A stretch of DNA of 64,000 bases from JAJDZL01 sp965220665 (GTDB lineage Bacteria > Pseudomonadota > Gammaproteobacteria > Arenicellales > JAJDZL01): contig CBDCQQ010000005.1 in assembly GCA_965220665.1 (NCBI GenBank), forward strand, positions 62,001 through 126,000. Reading direction: 5' to 3'. The notes under the pieces were generated by a model. That model did no database searches. It saw nothing but the letters and a program-made list of their open reading frames with translations, and was not told the DNA's origin. Positions 27,301 to 35,794 of this stretch are shown piece after piece. Positions within the stretch are counted from its first letter, which is position 1, and each line of letters opens with the position of its first letter. Made by a program: the position numbers and the translations under genes.

Positions 27301-28854
27301 GGTGTATCGTTGATTTCACCACCACCACACCATGACATCTATTCAATAGAAGACCTCGCGCAATTGATTTTCGACCTCAAGCAGGTCAACCAGGAAGCCC
27401 TGGTTTCCGTAAAGCTGGTGTCCGAAGCTGGTGTTGGCACCATTGCCGCAGGTGTTACCAAAGCATACGCAGATTTGATCACAATCGCCGGCTACGACGG
27501 TGGAACGGGAGCCAGTCCAATCACATCAGTTAAGTACGCCGGCAGTCCTTGGGAACTTGGTCTGGTTGAAACACAGCAGACTCTCAGAATGAATGGTCTT
27601 CGGCACATGGTGCGCCTCCAGGTTGATGGCGGCTTGAAAACTGGACTGGATGTAGTCAAAGGTGCCATCCTCGGAGCAGATTCATTTGGTTTTGGTACTG
27701 CTCCAATGCTCGCGATGGGATGCAAATACCTGCGAGTCTGTCATTTGAACAATTGCGCTACAGGTGTTGCAACACAGAATGACAACCTCAGAAAACGCCA
27801 TTTTGTTGGAACTAAAGAGCGTGTTGTTCGGTATTTTCGCTTTGTCGCTAGCGAAGTTCGCGAGATACTCGCATCGATGGGCAAACGCAGTTTGGACGAA
27901 GTAATCGGCAGACCCGAATTGCTTGAAATACTACCAGGCACCAATGCCAGACAAATGCGTCTTAATCTTGCGCCGCTTCTGTCGACAGCGAATGTCCCAG
28001 AAGATGTTCCGCGCCGCTGTACTGAAGCTCGCAATACACCCTGGGACCAGGCTCCACTTGCAGAACGCATGGTCAAGGATGCGCTGCCGCACATACTGGA
28101 TGGAAGCGGCTGTGAATTTCACTACCCAATAAAAAATATCAATCGCTCCATTGGTGCGCGCTTGTCAGGTGAGATTGCCAAGGCGAACACGGATCTTGCT
28201 TCACCGATTAAAGCTAGATTCACGGGTGTCGCTGGACAAAGTTTTGGGGCGTGGAATGCTGCGGGACTCGAACTGTATCTGGAAGGTGACGCAAATGATT
28301 ATGTCGGTAAGGGTATGGCAGGCGGGAAGATTGTTTTGATGCCTTCAAGAAACAGTCCGTTGGAAACCCGATTTACTCCAATTGCTGGTAATACCTGTCT
28401 ATACGGCGCAACCGGGGGTAAATTTTTCGCTGCTGGAACTGCAGGTGAACGATTTGCAGTGAGAAACTCAGGTGCGATCGCCGTACTTGAGGGATGCGGT
28501 GATCACGGATGCGAATATATGACAGGTGGCGCAGTACTGTCACTTGGGCAGACCGGCGTGAATTTTGGTGCTGGAATGACAGGTGGGATAGCGTTTGTAC
28601 TCGATCTTGAACGGGCCTTTGTTGACAGTTACAATCACGAACTTATTGATATACATCGCCTAACTCATGAAGACATGGAACCACATCTGAGCTATCTTCA
28701 TGAGTTAATTGATGAGTATGTGCAAGAAACCGGTAGTCGTTGGGGTCAAACAGTGAGTGAAGAATTCCAGGAACTGGCAGGACGATTCTGGTTAGTAAAA
28801 CCCAAAGCATCCGACATCAAGGACTTGATGGAAACGCTGCGCGAAGCAGCCTGA
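24373..28854 (+). CDS. gltB: Glutamate synthase, large (alpha) subunit
   Basis: GltB makes two glutamates from glutamine and 2-oxoglutarate, with electrons from GltD. The 1493-residue product has a class II glutaminase domain whose catalytic Cys28 (KDGCGFGLIAHM) becomes N-terminal after removal of a short propeptide, a central domain, an FMN-binding synthase domain with PGEGGQLPGHK near residue 955, the 3Fe-4S cysteines CKYLRVCHLNNC near 1117, and the C-terminal beta-helix GXGXG repeats. No ATG gives a suitable start: TTG at 24373 or TTG at 24391 must be used. gltD follows after 17 bases. Together they form NADPH-GOGAT, the main entry of ammonia nitrogen at low supply. Confidence 0.95.
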   Translation: MAGFCPLKHYQQQHDTGLYRPQFEKDGCGFGLIAHMDGLPSHWLVQTAVKALSNLTHRGAIAADGKTGDGCGLLLKIPDRYFRNAAMVENIRLSKKFAVGMIFQNPDPEKGNHARNIVEEELRKKGLEPVGWRVVPTDQTALGDAALKVMPHVEQIFVNAPNNLSTDQFERRLYSARRVSENRISPTSSQFYICSLSSKVIVYKGLVMPDYLTVFFPELKDPELESSLAVFHQRFSTNTAPTWHLAQPFRMLAHNGEINTIQSNRNWAVARSGKFTDSLHENIEELLPLVDFDSSDSASLDNMLDFLISGGMDIFRAMQILVPPAWQNVDVIEPNLRAFHSFNSLHSEPWDGPAGIVLTDGRYAACVMDRNGLRPARYVISKDRYITLCTEIGVYDYEERDIVQKGRLKPGEMIAADTRTGELLLPEDINQLMANRQPYNRWLKQQQLRLLTRLLDYSHLSIKLNPFERQIYKKLFNLSYEEQEQVIRVLSELGQEAVGSMGDDTPLPVLSAQIRSLYDYFRQQFAQVTNPPIDPLREKIVMSLESTIGATMGLFEESSEQAVRLTVGSPVLSGRKFQTLMEQEYPTFRVYRIDIVYPAEEGLRNAIERICDEATEAVKSGFLIITLSDRNIDSTTLPIHALLATGAVHHRLIREGLRCDANIIVETATARDPHHFAVLIGYGATAIYPYLAYSTVREMVGENASETRSLSAIRAYRQGIKKGLFKIMSKMGISTVASYRGSQLFEAVGLCDEVVDLCFTGTVSRIQGTNFDDIENDQIALAKAAWDPRKPIRHGGLLKFANDSEYHAYHPDVVHTLHTAVQSGDTEDFKEFSALINDRSPAVLRDLLKIRTDTDSPVDLSEVEPIESILSRFDSAAMSLGALSPEAHEVLAEAMNEIGGRSNSGEGGEHPNRYGTFRTSKIKQVASGRFGVTPHYLVNAEVLQIKIAQGAKPGEGGQLPGHKVNDMIASLRYSSPGVSLISPPPHHDIYSIEDLAQLIFDLKQVNQEALVSVKLVSEAGVGTIAAGVTKAYADLITIAGYDGGTGASPITSVKYAGSPWELGLVETQQTLRMNGLRHMVRLQVDGGLKTGLDVVKGAILGADSFGFGTAPMLAMGCKYLRVCHLNNCATGVATQNDNLRKRHFVGTKERVVRYFRFVASEVREILASMGKRSLDEVIGRPELLEILPGTNARQMRLNLAPLLSTANVPEDVPRRCTEARNTPWDQAPLAERMVKDALPHILDGSGCEFHYPIKNINRSIGARLSGEIAKANTDLASPIKARFTGVAGQSFGAWNAAGLELYLEGDANDYVGKGMAGGKIVLMPSRNSPLETRFTPIAGNTCLYGATGGKFFAAGTAGERFAVRNSGAIAVLEGCGDHGCEYMTGGAVLSLGQTGVNFGAGMTGGIAFVLDLERAFVDSYNHELIDIHRLTHEDMEPHLSYLHELIDEYVQETGSRWGQTVSEEFQELAGRFWLVKPKASDIKDLMETLREAA

Positions 28855-28871
28855 CGCTCTCAATACCTGTC

Positions 28872-30278
28872 ATGAGTCAGAACTTTCAGTTCGTCAACCT
28901 GCCGCGCCAGGACCCTCCCAAGGATTCTGCCCAATATCGCGTTCAGCACTGGGATGAAATTTACCGACAGTATGATGCGAGCACTGCTGGCAGTCAGTCA
29001 GCCCGATGCATCTCCTGCGGTAATCCATATTGTCAATGGAAATGCCCGGTTCATAATTACATACCTGATTGGCTGAGTTTGATCTCTGAAGGGCGTCTAT
29101 TCGAAGCAGCTGAACTTTCGCATCAAACCAACTCACTACCTGAAATATGCGGCAGAATCTGTCCTCAGGATCGGCTCTGCGAAGGCGCCTGTACCATGAA
29201 TGATGGCTTTGGCGCGATCACCATTGGTTCAGTTGAAAAATACATCACTGACGAGGCATTCAATCAAGGATGGATACCGGATATCTCAAATGTCGAGTCA
29301 ACTGGTAAACGGGTCGCAGTAGTCGGAGCTGGACCCGCCGGCCTGGGATGTGCGGATGTGCTCGTTCGAAATGGAGTAAAGGCAGTAGTCATTGACCGTT
29401 ATTCTGAGATTGGCGGCCTGCTCACTTTCGGCATCCCACCCTTTAAACTTGAAAAGCGAATTGTGCTCAAACGTAGAGAGGTCATGGAGGAGTTGGGGGT
29501 TGAGTTCATTCTCAACACCGAGGTAGGGCATGATATCCAGATGTCAGACCTACTTCAGGATTTCGATGCTGTTTTTCTGGGCATGGGTACATACACTTAC
29601 ATGAAAGGTGGATTTCCCGGCGAAACATTGACCGGTGTTCACGAAGCACTGCCCTATCTGATTGGAAACAACCACAAGGTAGAAAGCTGGGAGTCAGATG
29701 ATTGGCCCTATATTGACCTTGCAGATCAGAATGTGGTTGTTTTGGGAGGTGGTGATACTGCGATGGACTGTGTGCGTACTGCCATTCGTCAAGGCGCCAA
29801 CCGGGTAACTTGTGTTTATCGTAGAGACGAAGACAACATGCCGGGTTCGCGGCGGGAAGTATGGCATGCAAAAGAAGAAAGCGTGCAGTTTCTTTGGAAT
29901 CGTCAACCCATTGACATACTTGGAGACAGCAAGGTTAGAGAAGTCAGGGTTGTCGAGACGCAGTTGGGTGCGCAAGATGCTCGTGGTCGTCGGCAGCCAC
30001 AACCGGTCCCCGGCAGCGAACAGTCAATTCCATGCGATAGCGTCATTATCGCATTTGGCTTTCGACCGAGTCCACCTGACTGGTTTGCTGATTACAACAT
30101 TGAAGTTGACTCATTTTTACGAGTCAAGGCTCAACATAACAGTGCCTATCCATTCCAGACTTCAAATCCAAAAATCTTTTCGGGCGGTGATATGGTTCGA
30201 GGTGCAGACCTAGTTGTTACAGCGGTTTTTGAAGGCCGAGAAGCTGCAAACGGGATCATTGGTTATCTCGAAGTGTAA
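28872..30278 (+). CDS. gltD: Glutamate synthase, small (beta) subunit
   Basis: GltD passes electrons from NADPH through FAD and 4Fe-4S clusters to GltB. The 468-residue product has the N-terminal iron-sulfur domain with cysteines in CISCGNPYCQWKCPVHN (near 47-63) and CGRICPQDRLCEGAC (near 93-107), an FAD-binding VVGAGPAGLGCA near residue 152, and an NADPH-binding VVLGGGDTAMDC near 291, followed by the closing GGDMVRGADLVV. Length is typical. It lies directly behind gltB. Confidence 0.95.
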   Translation: MSQNFQFVNLPRQDPPKDSAQYRVQHWDEIYRQYDASTAGSQSARCISCGNPYCQWKCPVHNYIPDWLSLISEGRLFEAAELSHQTNSLPEICGRICPQDRLCEGACTMNDGFGAITIGSVEKYITDEAFNQGWIPDISNVESTGKRVAVVGAGPAGLGCADVLVRNGVKAVVIDRYSEIGGLLTFGIPPFKLEKRIVLKRREVMEELGVEFILNTEVGHDIQMSDLLQDFDAVFLGMGTYTYMKGGFPGETLTGVHEALPYLIGNNHKVESWESDDWPYIDLADQNVVVLGGGDTAMDCVRTAIRQGANRVTCVYRRDEDNMPGSRREVWHAKEESVQFLWNRQPIDILGDSKVREVRVVETQLGAQDARGRRQPQPVPGSEQSIPCDSVIIAFGFRPSPPDWFADYNIEVDSFLRVKAQHNSAYPFQTSNPKIFSGGDMVRGADLVVTAVFEGREAANGIIGYLEV

Positions 30279-30291
30279 CGATCATCGGACG

Positions 30292-31020
30292 ATGAACAAT
30301 TCCGTTGTCAGCGAAAGACTTATCGTCGCGCTTGATGTTCCCACAGGCAGACAGGCACTCGAACTCGTTGCCGAGTTAGAAGGCAGCGTAAGATTCTTCA
30401 AAGTGGGACTGGAGTTAATCGCAAGTGGCGACGGACTGAAGGTGATCGATCAACTGGCAGACATGGGGCATCATGTTTTCGCGGATTTTAAGTTGCTAGA
30501 CATCCCTCAGACTGTCTACCGCTCAGTCAACAATCTGAACCGACGTGGAATTCGATTTTTGACGGTTCATGCAGATCCCCAGACCATGCAGGCGGCAGTC
30601 GAAGCCGCCAATGGCATTTCGATTCTGGCAGTAACTGTACTGACGAGTTTGAATGACAAAACACTTCAAATGACTGGGATAACAATGAGCACTGCCGAAC
30701 TGGTTAAGATGCGAGCAAAGCAAGCGCAGAAAGCTGGATGCGCTGGAGTCATTTCCTCGCCGAGAGAAGCTCAATTAATCCGAGAAATCCTGGGGCAAAA
30801 ATTTTTGATCGTTACACCGGGAATTCGAAATAGCAAATCCTCAGATGATCAGGAACGCACAATGGGCATTGTTCAAGCACTGGAAGCTGGTTCAGATTTT
30901 GTTGTTGTTGGCCGGCCAATTCGTGATGCTGATTGTCCCAAACAAACGGCTCTCGAATTTCAAGCAGCAATTTTTGATTTTGAACAATCCCGTAAATCTG
31001 TCACCAATGTTTCATCCTGA
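30292..31020 (+). CDS. pyrF: Orotidine 5'-phosphate decarboxylase
   Basis: PyrF decarboxylates OMP to UMP, the last step of pyrimidine synthesis. From ATG at 30292 the product has 242 residues, the normal size for the bacterial type. The catalytic tetrad is visible: Lys in FKVGLEL, then FADFKLLDIPQTV (the DxKxxDI motif near residue 62), and the phosphate-binding VVGRPI near the end. The frame is open further upstream into gltD but without a recognisable start. It follows gltD by 13 bases, so it probably shares its transcript. Its stop lies just before hemE. Confidence 0.94.
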   Translation: MNNSVVSERLIVALDVPTGRQALELVAELEGSVRFFKVGLELIASGDGLKVIDQLADMGHHVFADFKLLDIPQTVYRSVNNLNRRGIRFLTVHADPQTMQAAVEAANGISILAVTVLTSLNDKTLQMTGITMSTAELVKMRAKQAQKAGCAGVISSPREAQLIREILGQKFLIVTPGIRNSKSSDDQERTMGIVQALEAGSDFVVVGRPIRDADCPKQTALEFQAAIFDFEQSRKSVTNVSS

Positions 31021-31024
31021 TCAC

Positions 31025-32077
31025 ATGCGACTGGCTGATAGCCGATTTATGCGCGCACTGCGCAGACAGGATGTTGATCAAACTCCAGTGTGGATCATGA
31101 GGCAGGCAGGTCGTTATCTACCAGAATATCGCGCAACAAGATCTCGTGCTGGTGATTTTCTCACTCTGTGTCGTACGCCGGAGCTAGCCTGTGAGGTGAC
31201 ACTTCAGCCTCTGCGACGGTACCCACTGGACGCTGCGATCATATTTTCCGACATACTCGTCATTCCTGATGCCATGGGTCTGGGTTTGTCATTGGTGGAG
31301 TCAGTAGGTCCAGTCTTTGACAATCCAATTACCTCTGTCAATCAGATTGAAAAACTCGGGATTCCAGACCCCGAAGATGATTTAGGTTATGTATTGGAAG
31401 CGGTACGTACGACTCGACGAAACCTGGATCAGTCCGTTCCTCTGATCGGTTTCGCTGGCAGTCCCTGGACACTGGCAGTCTACATGATTGAAGGTCGATC
31501 AAAAACTGATTTCAGCAAGGTGAAAGCGTTTGCCAGGGAAAATCCTTCCGCCATTCATTCTCTACTGGATATTCTTTCCCGCTCCGTAAGCGCCTATCTC
31601 ACGGCCAAGGCTCAAGCGGGGGCCTCAGTGCTCATGATTTTTGATACCTGGGGCGGAATCCTGAATACATATGATTACGAGAAACTATCGTTGCAATATA
31701 TGACCGAAATCGTTCGCCACATCAAAGATCACAGACCCGATGTTCCTGTAATTCTTTTCACCAAAGATGGTGGGCAATGGGTGCAAAATATCGCTGAAAC
31801 TGGCTGCGATGCGATTGGGCTGGATTGGACTGTCAACATCGGTGACGTAAGGCACCTGGTTGGTTCCAAGGTTGCACTGCAAGGGAATCTCGATCCTGAT
31901 ACACTCAGGTTAAACGACGAGGAGATTGAACAGGGAGTGGCAAAAGTTCTGCAATCGTTTGGCAAGGGGAATGGTCACATTTTTAACCTGGGACACGGCA
32001 TCAAACCTGATATTGACCCGGACAAGGTAACTGTCATGGTTGATGCAGTTCACAAACTCAGTCAAGCCTATCACTGA
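31025..32077 (+). CDS. hemE: Uroporphyrinogen decarboxylase
   Basis: HemE removes four carboxyl groups from uroporphyrinogen III to give coproporphyrinogen III in heme synthesis. From ATG at 31025 the product has 350 residues and the usual N-terminus; another ATG at 31007 would add six residues and overlap pyrF. Family motifs are PVWIMRQAGRYLPEYR near residue 20, with the arginine-rich substrate site, GFAGSPWTLA near 145, and FNLGHGIKPDIDPDKV near 325. It follows pyrF by 4 bases, extending the gltBD-pyrF-hemE run; hemE beside gltBD is common in gammaproteobacteria. Confidence 0.95.
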   Translation: MRLADSRFMRALRRQDVDQTPVWIMRQAGRYLPEYRATRSRAGDFLTLCRTPELACEVTLQPLRRYPLDAAIIFSDILVIPDAMGLGLSLVESVGPVFDNPITSVNQIEKLGIPDPEDDLGYVLEAVRTTRRNLDQSVPLIGFAGSPWTLAVYMIEGRSKTDFSKVKAFARENPSAIHSLLDILSRSVSAYLTAKAQAGASVLMIFDTWGGILNTYDYEKLSLQYMTEIVRHIKDHRPDVPVILFTKDGGQWVQNIAETGCDAIGLDWTVNIGDVRHLVGSKVALQGNLDPDTLRLNDEEIEQGVAKVLQSFGKGNGHIFNLGHGIKPDIDPDKVTVMVDAVHKLSQAYH

Positions 32078-32083
32078 GACCAC

Positions 32084-32986
32084 TCACTCCCGAAGTCTGA
32101 ATTCACTGAAAAGATTCGGTTCTCCCTTACATAACACCCTTCCTTCCTCCCACAATTTGATCAGGATGGCGAACAGGGAACGAGAGGCGGCAGGATAAAG
32201 AGACTGGATGATTTCCTGATAGACATCGGTGACTAATTCTTGAATTGTCGTGTTTCCGGCCTTCAGACTTCGAATCACTTCGCGCTCTCGCTCGTATCGG
32301 TGCTCGATGCATGCGCTTACATAGCGGTGTGGACAACTGATCGCCGGACCGTGCGTGGGGTAGTAAATGTCATCGTCGGCAAGAAGCAGCTTATTGAGGC
32401 TTTCCAAGTAAGCTTTCATGGAACCGTCAGGCGGAATGATGACTGTAGTTGACCAGCCCATCACGTGGTCTCCACTGAAAAGTGCACGCTCTTCAGTGAG
32501 TCTGTAGCAGATATGGTTTGACATATGTCCAGGTGTATGCACGCACTCCAGGGTCCATCCGTCACCCTCAATTACGTCTCCATCTGAGACTTCCACAGTT
32601 GGAATGAATTCGCGGTCAAACTCTTCCTCAAATTGCTGATCATCGCAATCATCGCTGAGTTTCAATGATCGGCCGTATATTGGAGCTCCGCAAATTTGCT
32701 GCAGGGGTTTGGCCGCAGATGAATGGTCGCTATGAGTATGCGTGACGACAATGTGTGAAATGACTTCATCGCGCAAAGCATCAACAATGGCGGAAATGTG
32801 CTGACCCAAGTTGGGACCCGGGTCGATGACTGCAACGTTTCCGCGGCCTATGATGTACGTGCCGGTGCCTTTGTAAGTAAACAGACTTGGATTAGGCGCA
32901 ACAATTCGTCGAATGAGTGGAGATACATACCCCAGTTCTCCATAAACGACCTTGTCCTCGAACTGAAATGGAATACGAACTTCCAA
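32084..32986 (-). CDS. MBL-fold metallo-hydrolase (LACTB2/glyoxalase II-like)
   Basis: This 300-residue cytoplasmic protein has the metallo-beta-lactamase fold. Metal-binding residues are in THTHSDH (near residue 84-90), HTPGHMSNH (near 150), SGDHVMGW (Asp near 172) and a later YPTHGP histidine. After the hydrolase domain a C-terminal winged-helix-like segment follows, as in LACTB2-type proteins. Substrate unknown; relatives include thioesterases and RNases. It lies 24 bases behind clpB on the same strand and may be co-transcribed with it. Confidence 0.85.
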   Translation of the reverse strand: MEVRIPFQFEDKVVYGELGYVSPLIRRIVAPNPSLFTYKGTGTYIIGRGNVAVIDPGPNLGQHISAIVDALRDEVISHIVVTHTHSDHSSAAKPLQQICGAPIYGRSLKLSDDCDDQQFEEEFDREFIPTVEVSDGDVIEGDGWTLECVHTPGHMSNHICYRLTEERALFSGDHVMGWSTTVIIPPDGSMKAYLESLNKLLLADDDIYYPTHGPAISCPHRYVSACIEHRYEREREVIRSLKAGNTTIQELVTDVYQEIIQSLYPAASRSLFAILIKLWEEGRVLCKGEPNLFSEFRLRE

Positions 32987-33010
32987 GGGAGTGAAATATA
33001 GTTGAATTTA

Positions 33011-35650
33011 TCAGGCAGCTGACTCTGTCAATTCGACGCTAGCCTGAATAAATTCAAACTCGCCGTCATCCCAGATCACCTCAATCGTTTCACCAGGGGA
33101 GAATAGACCATCAAGAATTTTTCTCGCTAACGGATTTTCAATTTCACTTTGTATGGCTCTTCGCAGTGGTCGTGCACCGTAGACCGGATCAAATCCGACT
33201 CTGGCAATCTGATCCAATGCATCTTCACTAATCTCGAGTGTCAAACCTCGATTTGCGAGCCGCTCATGCAGATATTTGATCTGATTACGCGCGATTTCTC
33301 GGACATTTTCGCGAGACAGGCTATGGAATACGATGATGTCATCAATCCGATTGATGAACTCTGGCCGGAAATTCCTCTCAACGACAGTCAGTACCGCTGA
33401 TTCCATTTTCTTGTAATCATCTCTACCGTTTTGCACCTGTTCGACGTTTCCTGCCACGCGTCCACTCATTTCCTGAATCAAGTCCGATCCAAGATTTGAA
33501 GTCATCACAACAACTGAATTGCGAAAATCAACCGTTCTTCCGTGACCGTCAGTTAATCGACCGTCATCCATCACCTGTAGCAGCACGTTGAAGACATCTG
33601 GATGCGCTTTTTCAATTTCATCAAGAAGTATCACGCAGTACGGCCGTCTTCTAACCAGCTCAGTTAGGTGTCCACCCTCTTCATAACCGACATAACCGGG
33701 CGGTGCTCCAATTAATCGCGCAACAGAGTGCTTTTCCATGAACTCTGACATGTCAATTCGAATCAAGGCATTTTCATCATCGAATAAAAATTCAGCGAGT
33801 GCCTTCGACAATTCGGTTTTACCGACACCTGTGGGTCCAAGAAACAGGAAAGTTCCCGTCGGCTGGTTGGGATCCGACAGTCCGGTTCTTGAACGTCGAA
33901 TGGCGTTCGCCACTGCCGAAATAGCCTTCTCCTGCCCAATTACTCTCTCACCAATCTTGTTTTCCATTTTGAGAAGCTTGGATCGCTCACCTTCCAGCAT
34001 TTTGCTGACCGGAATTCCTGTAGCACTGGAAATGACTTCGGCGATTTCATCTTCGGTAACGCTACTTTTCATGAGTTCAAACTCACGTTTTTCATCCGAT
34101 CTTGAGAACTCCAACTGACGCTCCAGATCTGGAATGGTCTGGTTGTGCAGCATAGCAAGACGCTCGAGGTCTCCGTTTCTATTGGCATTGACTGCTTCAA
34201 TGCGCGCTGCTTCCAACTGCTCCATAATGTGCTGAGAGCTCATCACGGAGGCTTTTTCGCGATTCCAGACCTGCTCAAGTTCGGAAAACTCACGTTGTAA
34301 ATTCGAAAGTTCAGTTTCGAGTTTGCTTAAGCGTTTTTTTGACTCCTGATCAGTTTCATTTTTGAGAGCTTCGCGCTCAATTTTCAGCTGAATAATCTTT
34401 CGATCAAGCTTGTCAAGTGCTTCCGGTTTGGAATCAATTTCAATACGAATCCGGCTTGCCGCCTCATCAATCAAGTCGATTGCCTTGTCGGGAAGATTGC
34501 GATCGGTAATGTAGCGTTGAGACAGATTCGCTGCTGCGATGATTGCCGGATCGGTAATATCAACACCATGGTGAATTTCGTATTTCTCCTTGATGCCGCG
34601 AAGCATTGCAACAGTGCTTTCTATGCTGGGCTCCTGAACAATAATCTGCTGAAACCGCCGCTCCAGAGCAGCATCCTTTTCAATATTTTTTCGATATTCG
34701 TCCAAGGTCGTGGCGCCAACACAATGAAGTTCGCCGCGCGCCAGCGCCGGTTTGAGCATATTGCCGATATCCATTGAACCTTCGGCTTTGCCCGCACCAA
34801 CCATCGTGTGCAGTTCATCAATGAACAGAATAATCTGACCTTCCTGACCCGCCAAGTCTTTCAGCAAACCCTTGACCCGTTCTTCAAATTCACCCCGGAA
34901 TTTAGTTCCTGCAATCAGCAGACCCAAATCAAGTGCCAGCAATCGCTTGCCTTTCAGTCCTTGCGGAACCTCACCATTCACAATACGCTGTGCCAGGCCC
35001 TCAACAATTGCCGTTTTACCGACCCCAGGCTCACCGATCAGTACCGGGTTGTTTTTCGTGCGTCGCTGCAGAACCTGAATGGTTCTGCGTATTTCATCGT
35101 CGCGCCCAATAACAGGATCGAGTTTGCCTTCCTCGGCTCGTTCGGTGAGATCAATCGTATACTTTTCCAGTGCCTGACGCTGATCTTCGTCGGAAGCATC
35201 TTTGACCTGCTCACCTCCACGCATCTGATCAATCTTTTGAGACAGAATTTTGGAGGTTGTACCGGAATTCCGAAGAATGGCACCGCAACGTTTTTTGTCA
35301 TCAAACGCAGCGAGAATAACCAGCTCGCTAGAGATAAATCGATCTCCGCGATCCTGAGCTAGACGATCGGCTCGATTTAATAGGTTTGCCAAATCGGTGG
35401 AGATGTGCATTGCTCCTTCTGAACCCTCCACCTGAGGAAGACTATCAAGATACTCGCTCATCTCAGACTGAAGTTTCAGCAGGTTAACTCCTGACTGTGT
35501 CAACAGATGTGAGACGGTGCCGCCCTGTTGATTGATGAGTGCGACAACAAGGTGAGCCGGTTCTATGAACTGATGGCCTCGACCTACTGCAATGCTCTGT
35601 GCTTCAGCTAGCGCGTTTTGTAAATGTGCTGTAAATTTTTCTGGATTCAT
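33011..35650 (-). CDS. clpB: Disaggregase chaperone ClpB
   Basis: ClpB is the Hsp104-type hexameric ATPase that works with DnaK to rescue aggregated proteins. The 879-residue product has the Clp_N double repeat (1-145), a first AAA+ domain with GEPGVGKT (near 207) and IDELHTMVGAG, a long coiled-coil M domain (about 415-535, rich in K, E, L and Q), and a second AAA+ domain with GPTGVGKT (near 610) and LLDEIEKAHPDV. No ClpP-binding loop is apparent. A heat-shock type promoter lies upstream at 35693-35719. Confidence 0.96.
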   Translation of the reverse strand: MNPEKFTAHLQNALAEAQSIAVGRGHQFIEPAHLVVALINQQGGTVSHLLTQSGVNLLKLQSEMSEYLDSLPQVEGSEGAMHISTDLANLLNRADRLAQDRGDRFISSELVILAAFDDKKRCGAILRNSGTTSKILSQKIDQMRGGEQVKDASDEDQRQALEKYTIDLTERAEEGKLDPVIGRDDEIRRTIQVLQRRTKNNPVLIGEPGVGKTAIVEGLAQRIVNGEVPQGLKGKRLLALDLGLLIAGTKFRGEFEERVKGLLKDLAGQEGQIILFIDELHTMVGAGKAEGSMDIGNMLKPALARGELHCVGATTLDEYRKNIEKDAALERRFQQIIVQEPSIESTVAMLRGIKEKYEIHHGVDITDPAIIAAANLSQRYITDRNLPDKAIDLIDEAASRIRIEIDSKPEALDKLDRKIIQLKIEREALKNETDQESKKRLSKLETELSNLQREFSELEQVWNREKASVMSSQHIMEQLEAARIEAVNANRNGDLERLAMLHNQTIPDLERQLEFSRSDEKREFELMKSSVTEDEIAEVISSATGIPVSKMLEGERSKLLKMENKIGERVIGQEKAISAVANAIRRSRTGLSDPNQPTGTFLFLGPTGVGKTELSKALAEFLFDDENALIRIDMSEFMEKHSVARLIGAPPGYVGYEEGGHLTELVRRRPYCVILLDEIEKAHPDVFNVLLQVMDDGRLTDGHGRTVDFRNSVVVMTSNLGSDLIQEMSGRVAGNVEQVQNGRDDYKKMESAVLTVVERNFRPEFINRIDDIIVFHSLSRENVREIARNQIKYLHERLANRGLTLEISEDALDQIARVGFDPVYGARPLRRAIQSEIENPLARKILDGLFSPGETIEVIWDDGEFEFIQASVELTESAA

Positions 35651-35692
35651 TAAAACCTTTACTGAATTTCATGGTAATCTTGCTAAATTCAG

Positions 35693-35719
35693 ATATGGGG
35701 TGAATTAGAAATATTTCAA
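35693..35719 (-). promoter_or_regulatory. Sigma-32 type heat-shock promoter of clpB
   Basis: On the minus strand TTGAAA (35719-35714) is followed after 13 bases by CCCCATAT (35700-35693). This fits the RpoH consensus (CTTGAAA, 13-15 bases, CCCCATNT) except for the upstream flank. The clpB start codon is 43 bases downstream of the -10 box, a normal leader length. Confidence 0.75.
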
Positions 35720-35794
35720 TGAATCCTTAGGAGAGAAGGGGTTCAGCAAAGTACTGATTGCAACGCGATATCATGCCTCGCTTAATACAGGAAT

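Noticed and set aside
30845..31024. N-terminal extension of HemE into pyrF
   Set aside because: The extra 60 residues overlap pyrF and are not part of the family; ATG 31025 gives the normal length.
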